In this document: one piece after another, positions 55,177 to 63,908 of the stretch
Layout: each line of letters begins with the position of its first letter
Position numbering within the stretch: position 1 is the stretch's first letter
From: Streptomyces sp. CB01635
GTDB lineage: Bacteria > Actinomycetota > Actinomycetes > Streptomycetales > Streptomycetaceae
NCBI RefSeq assembly: GCF_002803065.1
Contig: NZ_NNBL01000006.1
Coordinates: forward strand, 241,092 to 305,091
Length of the DNA stretch: 64,000 nucleotides
Direction: 5' to 3'
Made by a program: the position numbers and the translations under genes
The notes under the pieces: generated by a model
What the model was told of the DNA's origin: nothing
The model's input: the letters and a program-made list of their open reading frames with translations, nothing else
Database searches by the model: none

Positions 55177-57369
55177 ATGACGGAGATGAATCTGTCCGGT
55201 CCTCCCGCGGAGGAGTCGGCGGATGTTCTGCCGTTCCGCCTGAAGAAGCAGGACCCGGCTCCCGATGAGGTGAAGCCGGGCGAGTGGGAGGCAGAGCTCC
55301 CCGACACCGACGACCCCGAGGCCGACGAACTCACCGAGGGCGCGCAGGTCGACCTGCCCCGCGAGGCCTACCCGCCGTCGGTGAGCGAGTGGATGGAGGC
55401 CAAGGACAAGGCGCGTCTTCCCGTCCTGCCGGACTGGGTGAAGCTGCCTGACCAGCGCACTGCGGTGCGTAAGTGGGCGGTGCGGCACTACTCGACGATG
55501 GTCGGCTATCACGCGGTTCGTCTGCCGTGCATCTACGCCCCGAAGGTCCTGGCCTACTCGCCGCGCGGGGCGTGGCGCTGGTCGACAGCGATCGGCCGCT
55601 GGGTGTTCGACAGCGAGGGCAAGGCCCTGCGTCTGGCCGCGGTCGCCGCGGAGGATGCGGGCGAGTATCTGGCCCTGTCCCGTCAGCGCAACGACCGCGT
55701 GAAGATGCGCGGTGTCGTCGCCACGATCGCGGGGTTCATCGGCCTGGCCGCGGCCCTGACCGTGTACGTCATGGCCCCCTCGTGGCTGTTGCTGCTGTCC
55801 GTGGCGGCGCTGACGACGACGCTGGGGGCGGTGGGGGCGCCAGCCGATCGGCCGCTCATCGATCGGGCCAAGGTGACGTTCCGCAAGCGCAAGTTGTCCT
55901 CGGACATCATCATCCGCGCCCATGAAGCGGCCAAGCTGACCATCAAGGACCAGTCGATCAGCTTCCCGCGGCCGATCGGTCGTGACGGCGACGGTTGGCG
56001 CGTCGTGGTCGACCTGCCCTACGGCCTGCACTTCAAGGACGCGCTCAACGCCCATGCCCGGCTCGCCTCCGGTATGGACATCGCGCCGACTCAGCTCTTC
56101 CTCGACATCGACGAGACGAGCAATCGGCGGGTGTCGTACTGGATCGCTGACCGCGATCCGCTCGCGGTCCCGTCGGGTAAGTCGCCGCTGCTCGGGGCGA
56201 CTCGGGTGGACTTCTGGAAGCCGTTCCCGTGGGGCGTGGATGAGCGGGGTAACCCGGTCATGGCCACGATGCTGTGGCTGTCTTTGCTGGTCGGTGCGGT
56301 GCCGCGGCAGGGCAAGACGTTCTCCGCCCGCACCATCGCGCTCGCTGCGGCCCTGGATCCGTACGTGCGGCTGTACGTGTTCGACGGGAAGGCCTCGCCG
56401 GACTGGCGGGCGTTCGCCAAGGTCGCCCACCGCATCGGGTTCGGCATCGTCCCCAAGAACGGCATCGACCCCGTGGGGCACCTGCTGTCCTCGCTGCGGG
56501 AGCTGAAGGCGGATGTGGAGGACCGCTACCACCGGCTCTCCGAACTGCCGCTGCACATCTGCCCGGAGGGCAAGCTCACCCCGGAGATCAGCCGGGACAA
56601 GAAGCTGAACATGCCCCTCACGCTGTTCGTCGTGGATGAGGTGCAGGAGTACTTGCAGCACCCCGAGCACGGCAAGGAGATCCTTGCCCTGCTGGTCTAC
56701 CTCGCCCGCGTGGCCCCCGCGGTCGGCGTCAGCGTGATGACGTCGACGCAGAAGCCAGACGACAAGGCCTGCCCGTCCGAGCTGCGTGACCAGCACCAGG
56801 CCCGATTCGCCCTGCGGGTAGGCGCCTACCAGGTCTCCGACACCATCCTGGGCGCCGGTTCCTACAGCGAGGGCCTGGACGCGTCCAAGCTCCTCAAGTC
56901 CCACAAGGGTGTTGGCCTGCTCAAGGGCATGTCGGACGACTCGGGGATCGTGCGCACCTACCTCGCCGACGGCCAAGACGCCGAACGCATCCTGACCCGC
57001 GCCGCCGCGCTGCGCGAGGCCGAAGGGACCCTGTCCGGCGACGCGGCCGGCGAGGCCCCGGCCCCGGAGGCATCGGCCACGATCCTGGACGACGTCGCCC
57101 AGGTCCTGGGCAAGGGCGAGACCAAGGTGTGGTCCGAGACCATCGTCGACCGCCTCGCCGACCTGCGCCCCGACGTCTACGGCGCGTGGGCCGAACTGGA
57201 GGCCAAGCCCAAGGCGGAAGCGCTCACCGCCGCGCTCAAGCCGTACGGCGTGGCCACCGAGCAGATCGGCCGCCGCATCGACGGCAAGCCCGTGAACAAG
57301 CGCGGCATCAAGCGCGAGGACCTCGCCGCCGCGATTACCCAGCGCAACGAGAAGCGGGACGCCGGATAG
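55177..57369 (+). CDS. traB: TraB: FtsK/SpoIIIE-type DNA translocase for conjugal transfer
   Basis: 730 residues. Acidic N-terminus, two transmembrane helices near residues 188-225 (GVVATIAGFIGLAAALTVYV, WLLLLSVAALTTTLGAVG), then the motor domain with Walker A GAVPRQGKT (373-381) and Walker B TLFVVDEVQE (D487, E488), and a C-terminal winged-helix (gamma-like) region from about 640. TraB forms a hexameric pore and moves double-stranded DNA between mycelia without nicking, recognising 8-bp repeats in the clt locus. Length and layout are standard for AICEs. Confidence 0.93.
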   Translation: MTEMNLSGPPAEESADVLPFRLKKQDPAPDEVKPGEWEAELPDTDDPEADELTEGAQVDLPREAYPPSVSEWMEAKDKARLPVLPDWVKLPDQRTAVRKWAVRHYSTMVGYHAVRLPCIYAPKVLAYSPRGAWRWSTAIGRWVFDSEGKALRLAAVAAEDAGEYLALSRQRNDRVKMRGVVATIAGFIGLAAALTVYVMAPSWLLLLSVAALTTTLGAVGAPADRPLIDRAKVTFRKRKLSSDIIIRAHEAAKLTIKDQSISFPRPIGRDGDGWRVVVDLPYGLHFKDALNAHARLASGMDIAPTQLFLDIDETSNRRVSYWIADRDPLAVPSGKSPLLGATRVDFWKPFPWGVDERGNPVMATMLWLSLLVGAVPRQGKTFSARTIALAAALDPYVRLYVFDGKASPDWRAFAKVAHRIGFGIVPKNGIDPVGHLLSSLRELKADVEDRYHRLSELPLHICPEGKLTPEISRDKKLNMPLTLFVVDEVQEYLQHPEHGKEILALLVYLARVAPAVGVSVMTSTQKPDDKACPSELRDQHQARFALRVGAYQVSDTILGAGSYSEGLDASKLLKSHKGVGLLKGMSDDSGIVRTYLADGQDAERILTRAAALREAEGTLSGDAAGEAPAPEASATILDDVAQVLGKGETKVWSETIVDRLADLRPDVYGAWAELEAKPKAEALTAALKPYGVATEQIGRRIDGKPVNKRGIKREDLAAAITQRNEKRDAG

Positions 57370-57378
57370 CTCTCCGGG

Positions 57379-57458
57379 GCCGCTAGCGCTAGCGGCAGCC
57401 GTCGCTAACGTTAGCGACCCTGCTAGCGACCCAAACCGCCTCTGATCAGGTCGCTAGC
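57379..57458. other. palindrome cluster on GCTAGCG downstream of traB, candidate clt/TRS
   Basis: Perfect 18-bp palindrome GCCGCTAGCGCTAGCGGC (57379-57396), perfect 18-bp palindrome GTCGCTAACGTTAGCGAC (57401-57418), then inverted GCTAGCGACC (57422-57431) / GGTCGCTAGC (57449-57458). In pSVH1 and relatives, TraB recognises tandem 8-bp repeats in clt next to the transfer genes; the sequence differs by element. Function is inferred from position and symmetry. Confidence 0.6.
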
Positions 57459-57510
57459 GGATAGCGGCCCACCTGCGGAAACCCCAGGAATCGACCCAGG
57501 AGGCCCCTCG

Positions 57511-57762
57511 ATGACCCTCCCTACCCTCGCTATCGCCTGCCTGCTCGCCGTCACACTCTGTTACGGCATGCGGTGCTGGCTCAGCCCGTTCGGCAACTGC
57601 CGCAAGTGCGACGGCATGGGCCACCACATCAAGTACGACCGCAAGAACCGGCCCAAGCGCGCCAAGGAATGCCGCCGCTGCAAGGGCTACGGCATCCGCA
57701 TACGCGTCGGCCGCCACCTCTACAACCGCGCCCGCCGCACCTACGACGCCGGCACCCGCTGA
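57511..57762 (+). CDS. membrane-anchored DnaJ-type zinc finger protein
   Basis: 83 residues: one N-terminal transmembrane helix (LAIACLLAVTLCYGMRCWL), then CRKCDGMGHHIKYDRKNRPK and CRRCKGYGIRIRVGR, two CxxCxGxG modules as in DnaJ zinc fingers. Such small proteins recur in AICEs after traB. Role unknown; it is probably a spread protein. Confidence 0.75.
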   Translation: MTLPTLAIACLLAVTLCYGMRCWLSPFGNCRKCDGMGHHIKYDRKNRPKRAKECRRCKGYGIRIRVGRHLYNRARRTYDAGTR

Positions 57763-57815
57763 ACACGCCCCGCACCGCCCCGGCACGACCTCAACTCGAC
57801 TCGGGAGAAGCCCTG

Positions 57816-58016
57816 ATGGCTATCAGCGACAAGGACCCCTACAACGCCCGCGAGACCGCCCGCGTCCTCCTGCTCGCCGCCCGCGCGGTGCGGCGCGAGG
57901 CCCGCGGCAAGTCCATCCGCGGCATCGAGAAGCAGGCCGCCCGCATCCGCGAGGAAGCGCAGGACCGCGAGGACGCCAGGGCCGCCGCCCGCCGCAAGGC
58001 GAGGGGGAAGCGGTGA
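57816..58016 (+). CDS. small basic AICE protein
   Basis: 66 residues, MAISDKDPYNARETARVLLL, extremely rich in Arg and Ala, one long helix. Stop overlaps the GTG of the next gene. Nucleic-acid binding is plausible. Confidence 0.65.
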   Translation: MAISDKDPYNARETARVLLLAARAVRREARGKSIRGIEKQAARIREEAQDREDARAAARRKARGKR

Positions 58017-58207
58017 CCCTCACCATCCCCATCGTGTTCCTGCTCGGCCTCGCCCTCGCCGCCCTGCTGCGCTTTCGCGCGGTCGGCTGGGGCGCGGCCA
58101 CCATCGCCGTCCTGTTCGGCCTCTACCTCGCCGACACGAGCGCCCGCACCACCATCAACGACCTGACCACCGCCGTCGTCAACGCCATCCCCAACGACGG
58201 AAACTGA
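58013..58207 (+). CDS. small membrane protein
   Basis: 64 residues with two hydrophobic helices (IPIVFLLGLALAALLRF, WGAATIAVLFGLYLAD). GTG overlaps the previous TGA. Part of the spread cluster. Confidence 0.68.
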   Translation: MTLTIPIVFLLGLALAALLRFRAVGWGAATIAVLFGLYLADTSARTTINDLTTAVVNAIPNDGN

Positions 58208-58218
58208 AGGAGCTTGAG

Positions 58219-58824
58219 GTGAACGAGCAGATCATCGCCCGCCACTGGCTCGCCCACATCGCCCCCAAAGCCGCCCCCGCGCTCGCCACGTCCACCGTCC
58301 TCATCCTGGCTAGGATCTGGAACGCCAACGGAGCCGAACACTCCACCGGCAACGCCGTGTTGATGGCCGCCTTGTCCCTCGCTGCCGGCGTGGCGGGCGC
58401 GTTCGCTTCCATGGGCCCCGGCGGGGACCGCGTCATCACCGGGACCGCGTTCGCCGCCTCCGGCGCCCTCGCGCTGACCGGGGTCGCCGGATACTCCGAC
58501 GGCCTCCCCCTCCCGATCCTGCTGTGGGTCCTGGCCACGGTGGCGGCGTACGGGCTCGCCGCCCGCGCCTGGCGCACCGAGCGTCGCGACACGACGGCCT
58601 ACGAGCGGCACACGACGGTGCGGCGCGAGGAGCACGCGCACATCGAGCGCGTGGAAGCGCTCAAGGCCGGGGCTCAGATCGAATCCGCCCGCGCCGGCGC
58701 CGCCTACGCCGAACAGCTCGCCACCGCCCTCATCACCCGCGCCGCACTGCCCGGCTTCAACCCGCAGACCCTCACTGAAGCGGGCCTGCCCCAACTCCCC
58801 GCCACCGACCGGGACGCCGCGTGA
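58219..58824 (+). CDS. Spd-like membrane protein
   Basis: 201 residues with four transmembrane helices (residues about 20-118) and a charged C-terminal helix (TAYERHTTVRREEHAHIERV, AGAQIESARAGAAYAEQLAT). SpdB-type proteins of Streptomyces conjugative elements have this form and help intramycelial spread. GTG start with AGGAG 7 nt upstream. Confidence 0.72.
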   Translation: MNEQIIARHWLAHIAPKAAPALATSTVLILARIWNANGAEHSTGNAVLMAALSLAAGVAGAFASMGPGGDRVITGTAFAASGALALTGVAGYSDGLPLPILLWVLATVAAYGLAARAWRTERRDTTAYERHTTVRREEHAHIERVEALKAGAQIESARAGAAYAEQLATALITRAALPGFNPQTLTEAGLPQLPATDRDAA

Positions 58825-58868
58825 ACCGCCGCAGTAGCACCGGCACGGCCATCCAGGACTGAACGGCC

Positions 58869-59042
58869 ATGGCGCTCCTGAACTGGCGGGACGCTCGCCA
58901 CTTCGACGCCACCCAAGACCTGCCCTGCACTCTGTGCGGCAGGCCCACCCCGATGCGCTCACACGACCGAGAACCGGTCCACAAAGTGTGCGCCGAGGAC
59001 TGGTGCGACCAACACCCCGACTCCAGCCGCTTCCACGGCTGA
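58869..59042 (+). CDS. 57-residue zinc-binding protein
   Basis: Reads MALLNWRDARHFDATQDLPC, TLCGRPTPMRSHDREPVHKV, CAEDWCDQHP. Four cysteines in C-x2-C and C-x4-C spacing with His around suggest a treble-clef zinc site. It is below the size of routine predictions but has strong codon bias and lies in the operon. Confidence 0.65.
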   Translation: MALLNWRDARHFDATQDLPCTLCGRPTPMRSHDREPVHKVCAEDWCDQHPDSSRFHG

Positions 59043-59055
59043 CACGGAGGTTCAC

Positions 59056-59316
59056 GTGACCACTCGCACTCGCACTCGCGCCGCTGCGGTCGCCGTGACC
59101 GTAAGCGCTCTGGCGCTGCTCGCCGGATGCTCCCTGCCCGACGGCCCGGCCGGCGTCGTCGTCGCCCGGGCCGAACGGACACCACCGGCAAGCAAGAACC
59201 GCCCGTACTTCCTGACCGTGCGCACCGCCAACGGCGACCGCAAGGACTTCCAGGTCTACATCGACGACTACGACCAGTGCTCCATCGGCGAGCGCTACCC
59301 CGCCTGCAAGCAGTAG
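59056..59316 (+). CDS. small lipoprotein
   Basis: 86 residues; signal TRTRAAAVAVTVSALALLAG with lipobox LLAGCS. The short mature part carries two cysteines (QCSIGERYPACKQ) likely to form a disulphide. It is exposed on the surface and might have an exclusion role, as proposed for lipoproteins of some conjugative elements. GTG start. Confidence 0.7.
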   Translation: MTTRTRTRAAAVAVTVSALALLAGCSLPDGPAGVVVARAERTPPASKNRPYFLTVRTANGDRKDFQVYIDDYDQCSIGERYPACKQ

Positions 59317-59322
59317 CTACGC

Positions 59323-59367
59323 CAAGGGCGGCCCCCGCATCTCTCCAAAGAACCGGGGCCGCCCTTG
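59323..59367. terminator. terminator after the lipoprotein gene
   Basis: A perfect 13-bp stem CAAGGGCGGCCCC / GGGGCCGCCCTTG with a 19-nt loop, between the transfer operon and the methyltransferase-replication operon. Confidence 0.65.
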
Positions 59368-59403
59368 TCAGCCAGCACCCACGAAGGAACTGGAGACCTC
59401 AGC

Positions 59404-60615
59404 ATGACGCAACCCACCGACATCCGGCGAGCACCGGACGTGTCCCGGCCCCTCAGGGTTGTGGACGCGCTCGCGGCCAAGAGCGCGACCGGGGCAGGCA
59501 GCAGCCTGATCCCCAACGACATCGTTGAACTGTTCCGAGGACCTGGCGGGTGGGCAGAGGGCCTGCGCATGCTCGGCCTGGCCGACATCGGCCTGGAATG
59601 GGACGCGGCGGCGTGCAGGACCGCGCATGCCGCTGGCCACGCGACCATTCAGACCGACGTCGCCACTTACCCCACCGCGCCTTTCAAGGACCGCATCGCC
59701 GGGCTCATCGCGTCAGCACCGTGCCAGGCCTGGTCCCGGGCCGGGAAGCGCGGCGGGCTCGCCGATCAGGCACTCGTGCACCAGGCCGTTCACGACCTCG
59801 CCCACGGCCGCGACACCCGCGCCGGACTCCTCGCCCAGTGCCAGGACGAGCGGTCCCTGCTGGCTGCAGAGCCGATGCGCTGGCTGTACGACCTGCGCCC
59901 CGAGTGGGCGTGCCTGGAGGAAGTCCCCGACGTCCTCCCGCTGTTCCAGCAGTACGCGGGCATCCTCCGCGACTGGGGGTACAGCGTGTGGGTCGGCATC
60001 CTCAACGCCGCCGACTACGGCGTGCCGCAGACCCGCAAGCGGGCGATTCTCCTGGCCTCCCGCATCCGCCACGTGACCGCGCCCGACCCGACACACGCCA
60101 AAAGCCCGGCGCTCGATCTGTTCGGCGGGTGCCTGGCTCCCTGGGTGTCCATGGCCGACGCGTTGGCTCTGCCGTCCGGTGTCACGGTCAACACGCGCGG
60201 CGACCGCCCCAAGGACGAGCGTGGGCGGGCGGCCGGCGGCAACGAGTTCTCGGCCGACGGCCCGAGCAACGCACTGACCGGCCGGGCACGCTCCTGGAAG
60301 CTGCGCAGCGGGCAGGGCTGGAAGCTGCCCTCCGGCGACGTCGAACGCTACGAGCGGGCACTGAGCGAGCCTTCTTTCACCATCACCAGTACCGCGAGCC
60401 GCTGCAAGTGGGTTGGGGATGGCGTCGAGGAACGCAGTCTGACCCTTGCGGAAGCGGCGATTCTCCAATCCTTCCGGGCCGATCACTCGTTCTACGGGAC
60501 CCGAACCAAGCAGTTCGAACAGGTCGGCAACGCGGTGCCGCCGCTACTCGCCGCGCACATCGTCTCCGTGGCCACCGGCATCCCGGTCCGATCGACCTTG
60601 GAGGTGGCGGCATGA
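59404..60615 (+). CDS. DNA (cytosine-5) methyltransferase
   Basis: 403 residues. Motif I ELFRGPGGWAEGL, motif IV APCQAWS with catalytic Cys107, motif VI EEVPDV (Glu172-173), motif VIII QTRKRAILL and motif X VGNAVPPLLAAHI are all present, so it should be active. The target recognition domain (about 230-330) has no family I can name, so the site is unknown. No cognate endonuclease is adjacent: it is probably an orphan protecting or marking the element. The ATG follows GGAACTGGAGA. Upstream of the primase gene, overlapping it by 4 bp. Confidence 0.9.
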   Translation: MTQPTDIRRAPDVSRPLRVVDALAAKSATGAGSSLIPNDIVELFRGPGGWAEGLRMLGLADIGLEWDAAACRTAHAAGHATIQTDVATYPTAPFKDRIAGLIASAPCQAWSRAGKRGGLADQALVHQAVHDLAHGRDTRAGLLAQCQDERSLLAAEPMRWLYDLRPEWACLEEVPDVLPLFQQYAGILRDWGYSVWVGILNAADYGVPQTRKRAILLASRIRHVTAPDPTHAKSPALDLFGGCLAPWVSMADALALPSGVTVNTRGDRPKDERGRAAGGNEFSADGPSNALTGRARSWKLRSGQGWKLPSGDVERYERALSEPSFTITSTASRCKWVGDGVEERSLTLAEAAILQSFRADHSFYGTRTKQFEQVGNAVPPLLAAHIVSVATGIPVRSTLEVAA

Positions 60616-61505
60616 GTGAGCACCTGATGCGCGCCGCGCTGGACGCCGCCGAACGGGGCTGGCACGTCTTCCCGCTCCGCCCTGACACCAAGCGCCCCGC
60701 CCTCCATGGCGAAGCCGCCTGCCCCCGCACCGGGGCGTGCGAGAGCGGTCACCGCAAGTGGGAGCAGCGCGCCACAACCGACCCCGACCGCATCCGCGCC
60801 ACCTGGGCGCGGGGCCCGTTCAACGTCGGCATCGCCACCGGCCCATCCGAACTCCTGGTCGTCGACCTCGACATGCCCAAGCCCAACAGCAATGGCGACA
60901 CGCCTGACGGCGCGACGACCTTCAAGGCGCTCTGCGAGCGCACCGGCCACACCGTCCCCACCACCTACCGGACCCGGACCGCAAGCGGCGGACACCACCT
61001 GTACTTCACCGCCCCGAACGGGACGCGACTGTCCAACACGGCAGGAACCATTGCCCCGTTGGTCGACACCCGGGCATGGGGCGGCTACGTCGTCGCCGCC
61101 GGCAGCACCACCCCCGCCGGGAACTACGAGGCCGCAGGCAGCCCCATGGCGCCCGCACTGCCCCTGTGGCTGCTGAGCATCCTGAAACCGGCCCCCAAGC
61201 CGCCTCAGGCGCCCTCGACGGCCACAGCCGGGCAATCCCGTCGATACGCGGACACTGCGCTCGCCTGCGAGGCGCGCAGCGTCGCGGGGGCTCAACTAGG
61301 AGAGCGTGAGGCGAAGTTGTTCAGGGCAGCGCGAGCCCTAGGACGGTTCGTCGCGTGGGGCGACCTCCCCCGGCACGTGGTTGAACACGCTCTTCAGGAG
61401 GCAGGCGAGGCGGCCGGACTGCCGGCGTCACAGTGTCGCGCCACCCTCCGAAGCGCACTGAACTGGTCCGTCGCCCACAACCACCGTCGGCAGGGTGCGG
61501 CATGA
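60612..61505 (+). CDS. bifunctional DNA primase/polymerase (RepPP-type AICE replication protein)
   Basis: 297 residues. Prim-pol N-terminal domain with AAERGWHVFPLRPDTKRP, Asp pair in LLVVDLDMPK (D85, D87) and ASGGHHLYF (residues 124-132) that hold metal and nucleotide. AICEs replicate with one of three initiator types (RepSA, RepAM, RepPP); this is the third. The C-terminal 110 residues are helical and may be the primase C-terminal domain. ATG overlaps the methyltransferase stop. Confidence 0.88.
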   Translation: MSEHLMRAALDAAERGWHVFPLRPDTKRPALHGEAACPRTGACESGHRKWEQRATTDPDRIRATWARGPFNVGIATGPSELLVVDLDMPKPNSNGDTPDGATTFKALCERTGHTVPTTYRTRTASGGHHLYFTAPNGTRLSNTAGTIAPLVDTRAWGGYVVAAGSTTPAGNYEAAGSPMAPALPLWLLSILKPAPKPPQAPSTATAGQSRRYADTALACEARSVAGAQLGEREAKLFRAARALGRFVAWGDLPRHVVEHALQEAGEAAGLPASQCRATLRSALNWSVAHNHRRQGAA

Positions 61506-61864
61506 GCGAACCGACCCGCCCCCCTCTGAAGAGCATCCCCCACCACACGACTACCCCGCGCGCCGCCGAACGACGGCACTTGCGGCTGGTCGTGGGCGTC
61601 CGAAAGGGCGTCGCCGAAGGCGTCCCCATTGCAGTTTGCCCTGACCCGCAGACGAACGACGGATACCGCCCCCGGGCAGTTCTGCACGTCGTGGCGCCCC
61701 CGGACTGGCGCGTGACCCCGTCAGCCCACTCGTGGTGCTCCTGCGGCCATGAACGGACCGCCATCGGCCGCGCCGCCGTACTGAGCCTCGTGGCCGCGCA
61801 CAACGAACACCGCGACACCTGCCCGCAGCTCGCCACCACCAAGGAAGGAGGCAAGGCCGTATGA
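61502..61864 (+). CDS. hypothetical protein between prim-pol and DUF3987 genes
   Basis: 120 residues; a C-x-C-x-H site (WCSCGHERTAIGRAAVLSLV) and AHNEHRDTCPQL suggest a small zinc-binding domain. ATG overlaps the prim-pol stop and its own stop overlaps the next ATG, so it is part of the replication operon. Not otherwise recognised. Confidence 0.68.
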   Translation: MSEPTRPPLKSIPHHTTTPRAAERRHLRLVVGVRKGVAEGVPIAVCPDPQTNDGYRPRAVLHVVAPPDWRVTPSAHSWCSCGHERTAIGRAAVLSLVAAHNEHRDTCPQLATTKEGGKAV

Positions 61865-63408
61865 GCATCTCCAACGACATGAGCCCCGACCTGTGGGAGG
61901 GGTTCGACATCGACCCCGAGCAGATCACCGGCCCCGCGTGGGACGAACCCGTCCCGCTCAAGGCCCGCCCGCCCCTGCCCGTCTTCCCCGTAGACACCCT
62001 CCCGGCCTGGCTCGGTGACATGGTTCGAGGCGTCGCCGAGGAGACCCAGACCCCCATCGACCTCGCCGGATGTCTCGCCCTTGCGGTCATCGCCACCGCC
62101 GCCGGCGGGCGCGTGAAGGTGTGCGTGCGCGGCCACTGGCGCGAGCCCGTGAACATCTACACCGCTGTTGCCCTGGACCCCGGCAACCGCAAGTCCGCCG
62201 TGTTCGACCTCATGGTGCGCCCCCTGCTCGACGCCGAGAAAGCGCTCATCGAGCTGTCCGGCCCGGTGCGGGCCGAGGCCGAGACTCTGGCCCGCCTCGC
62301 CAAAGCAGCCGCAGAGAAGGCCGCACAGAAGGCCGGAGCGGCCGAGCCGGGGCAGCGGGACACGCTGACTGCCGAGGCGGTCGAACTCGCGCAGGCCGCT
62401 GAGGAACTGACCATCCCGTCGGTGCCGCAGCTAGTGGCGGACGATGCGACCCCGGAGACGATCGGGACGCTGCTCGCCCAGCAGAACGGGCGGATCTCGT
62501 GCATGAGCGCCGAGGGCGAGCTGTTCGACATCATCGCTGGCCGCTACACCGGCAAGCCCAACATGGGCATGTTCCTCAAGGGCCACGCAGGCGACATGAT
62601 CCGCGTCAACCGGCAAAGCCGCGAGGCCGAACACGTCGACTCCCCGGCCGTCACCGTCGGCCTGGCCATCCAGCCCGAAGTACTCGACTCGCTCGCCCGC
62701 ATCGACGGAGCAGACGGACGCGGCCTGCTCGCCCGCTTCCTCTACTCCAAGCCCCTGTCCCTGGTCGGCAGCCGCAACCTCTCCCCGGAACTCCTGGACG
62801 AACAGGTAGCCGCCACCTACACCCGCCAACTCGCAGGCCTCACCCTCGCACTGGCCGACTGGACCGATCCCGCTCTCCTGACCCTCACCCCAGAGGCGGA
62901 CGCGGTCATGCTCGCCTTCCAGAAGGTCACCGAAGCGAGGCTAGGGCGGGACGGAAGCTTCGCGCCGATCGTGAAATGGGCGTCCAAGCGGGACGGGGCC
63001 GTGGCGAGAATTGCGGGCCTGCTTCACCTGGCCAGCCACTCCGAGGACGGATGGCACAAGCCCATCGAAGCGGCCACCATGGCGGCTGCGACCGAACTGG
63101 GCGTCTACTTCACCGCGCACGCCCTGGACGTGTTCGACACCATGAGCGCCGACCCCGCCCACGACGCCGCCCTGACCGTCCTGGCCCACCTGATCAGCAG
63201 CCGCCCGGCCCAGATCACCAAGCGAGAGTTGTTCCGGGCCCTGCGGCGGGCCGACTTCCCCGCCATCGGCGACCTCGACCCCGCCCTGGCCCTGCTCGAA
63301 GAGCACGGCTGGATCCGTCAACAGCCGCCACCCCCGCGCACCGGCCGCGGCGGCCGGCCGCCCTCACCCCGCTACGAGACCCACCCCCGCATCGGCCGGG
63401 GCGCCTGA
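61861..63408 (+). CDS. DUF3987 (YfjI-family) helicase-like replication protein
   Basis: 515 residues. The central domain has AALDPGNRKSAVFDLMVRP as its P-loop counterpart (weak Walker A, GNRKS), ISCMSAEGELFDIIAGRY, and helical regions typical of DUF3987/YfjI, seen as primase-helicase partners in elements. The C-terminal 90 residues (VLAHLISSRPAQITKRELFR, ADFPAIGDLDPALALLEEHG) form a winged helix. Together with the prim-pol it should load at the origin next door. Confidence 0.85.
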   Translation: MSISNDMSPDLWEGFDIDPEQITGPAWDEPVPLKARPPLPVFPVDTLPAWLGDMVRGVAEETQTPIDLAGCLALAVIATAAGGRVKVCVRGHWREPVNIYTAVALDPGNRKSAVFDLMVRPLLDAEKALIELSGPVRAEAETLARLAKAAAEKAAQKAGAAEPGQRDTLTAEAVELAQAAEELTIPSVPQLVADDATPETIGTLLAQQNGRISCMSAEGELFDIIAGRYTGKPNMGMFLKGHAGDMIRVNRQSREAEHVDSPAVTVGLAIQPEVLDSLARIDGADGRGLLARFLYSKPLSLVGSRNLSPELLDEQVAATYTRQLAGLTLALADWTDPALLTLTPEADAVMLAFQKVTEARLGRDGSFAPIVKWASKRDGAVARIAGLLHLASHSEDGWHKPIEAATMAAATELGVYFTAHALDVFDTMSADPAHDAALTVLAHLISSRPAQITKRELFRALRRADFPAIGDLDPALALLEEHGWIRQQPPPPRTGRGGRPPSPRYETHPRIGRGA

Positions 63409-63425
63409 CACAACCCCCAACCCGC

Positions 63426-63662
63426 TGACAGAACTGACAGAACTCCCCGACAGCGCCTCTGACCTGCGCAAACGACCATGATCGCGGTTGTGACAGAACT
63501 GAATTTAATGCTGACAGAACCCCCGGCCCAGCGCCGGGGGCGCTGTGACAGAACCCCCTCCCAAGAGGTTCTGTCAGGTTTTAATTCAGTTCTGTCAAAG
63601 AACCCGACCCGCACATACGCACAGGTCAGAGGCCATGCGTCGAGGTTCTGTCAGTTCTGTCA
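63426..63662. other. mirror-symmetric TGACAGAAC repeat array, candidate replication origin or excision site
   Basis: Nine perfect copies of TGACAGAAC. Forward: 63426, 63435, 63491, 63512, 63546. Reverse (GTTCTGTCA): 63568, 63589, 63645, 63654. Spacing of the starts (omitting 63546): 9, 56, 21, 56, 21, 56, 9. All but one pair up around centre 63544. No gene in these 300 bp; it sits between the replication gene and xis. See findings. Confidence 0.85.
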
Positions 63663-63706
63663 GCGATTCCCTGGTTCCCGCACTGGATCCGAGAAGGAGT
63701 CGCACA

Positions 63707-63895
63707 GTGGCCAGCCCGAAGAAGCTCAAGCTCGCTGAAGTTCTCGAAGAGATCGACATGAGCCGCGCCGCCTTCTACCGCATGCGCGCCCGCGGCCAAG
63801 CCCCCCGCCTCCAGAGGCTGCCCAACGGGCACCTCCGTATCAGCCGCGACGACCTCGATGCCTGGTGGGCTGCCTGCGAGCAGCGCGCTGCCTGA
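63707..63895 (+). CDS. xis: excisionase (Xis), MerR-type HTH
   Basis: 62 residues: LKLAEVLEEIDMSRAAFYRM, RARGQAPRLQRLPNGHLRIS, DDLDAWWAACEQ. Classic AlpA/Xis-type winged helix that bends DNA at the attachment site and promotes excision. GTG start with GAGAAGGAG upstream. The integrase gene normally follows but must lie beyond the window end. Confidence 0.9.
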   Translation: MASPKKLKLAEVLEEIDMSRAAFYRMRARGQAPRLQRLPNGHLRISRDDLDAWWAACEQRAA

Positions 63896-63908
63896 CATCG
63901 CCCTTTGA

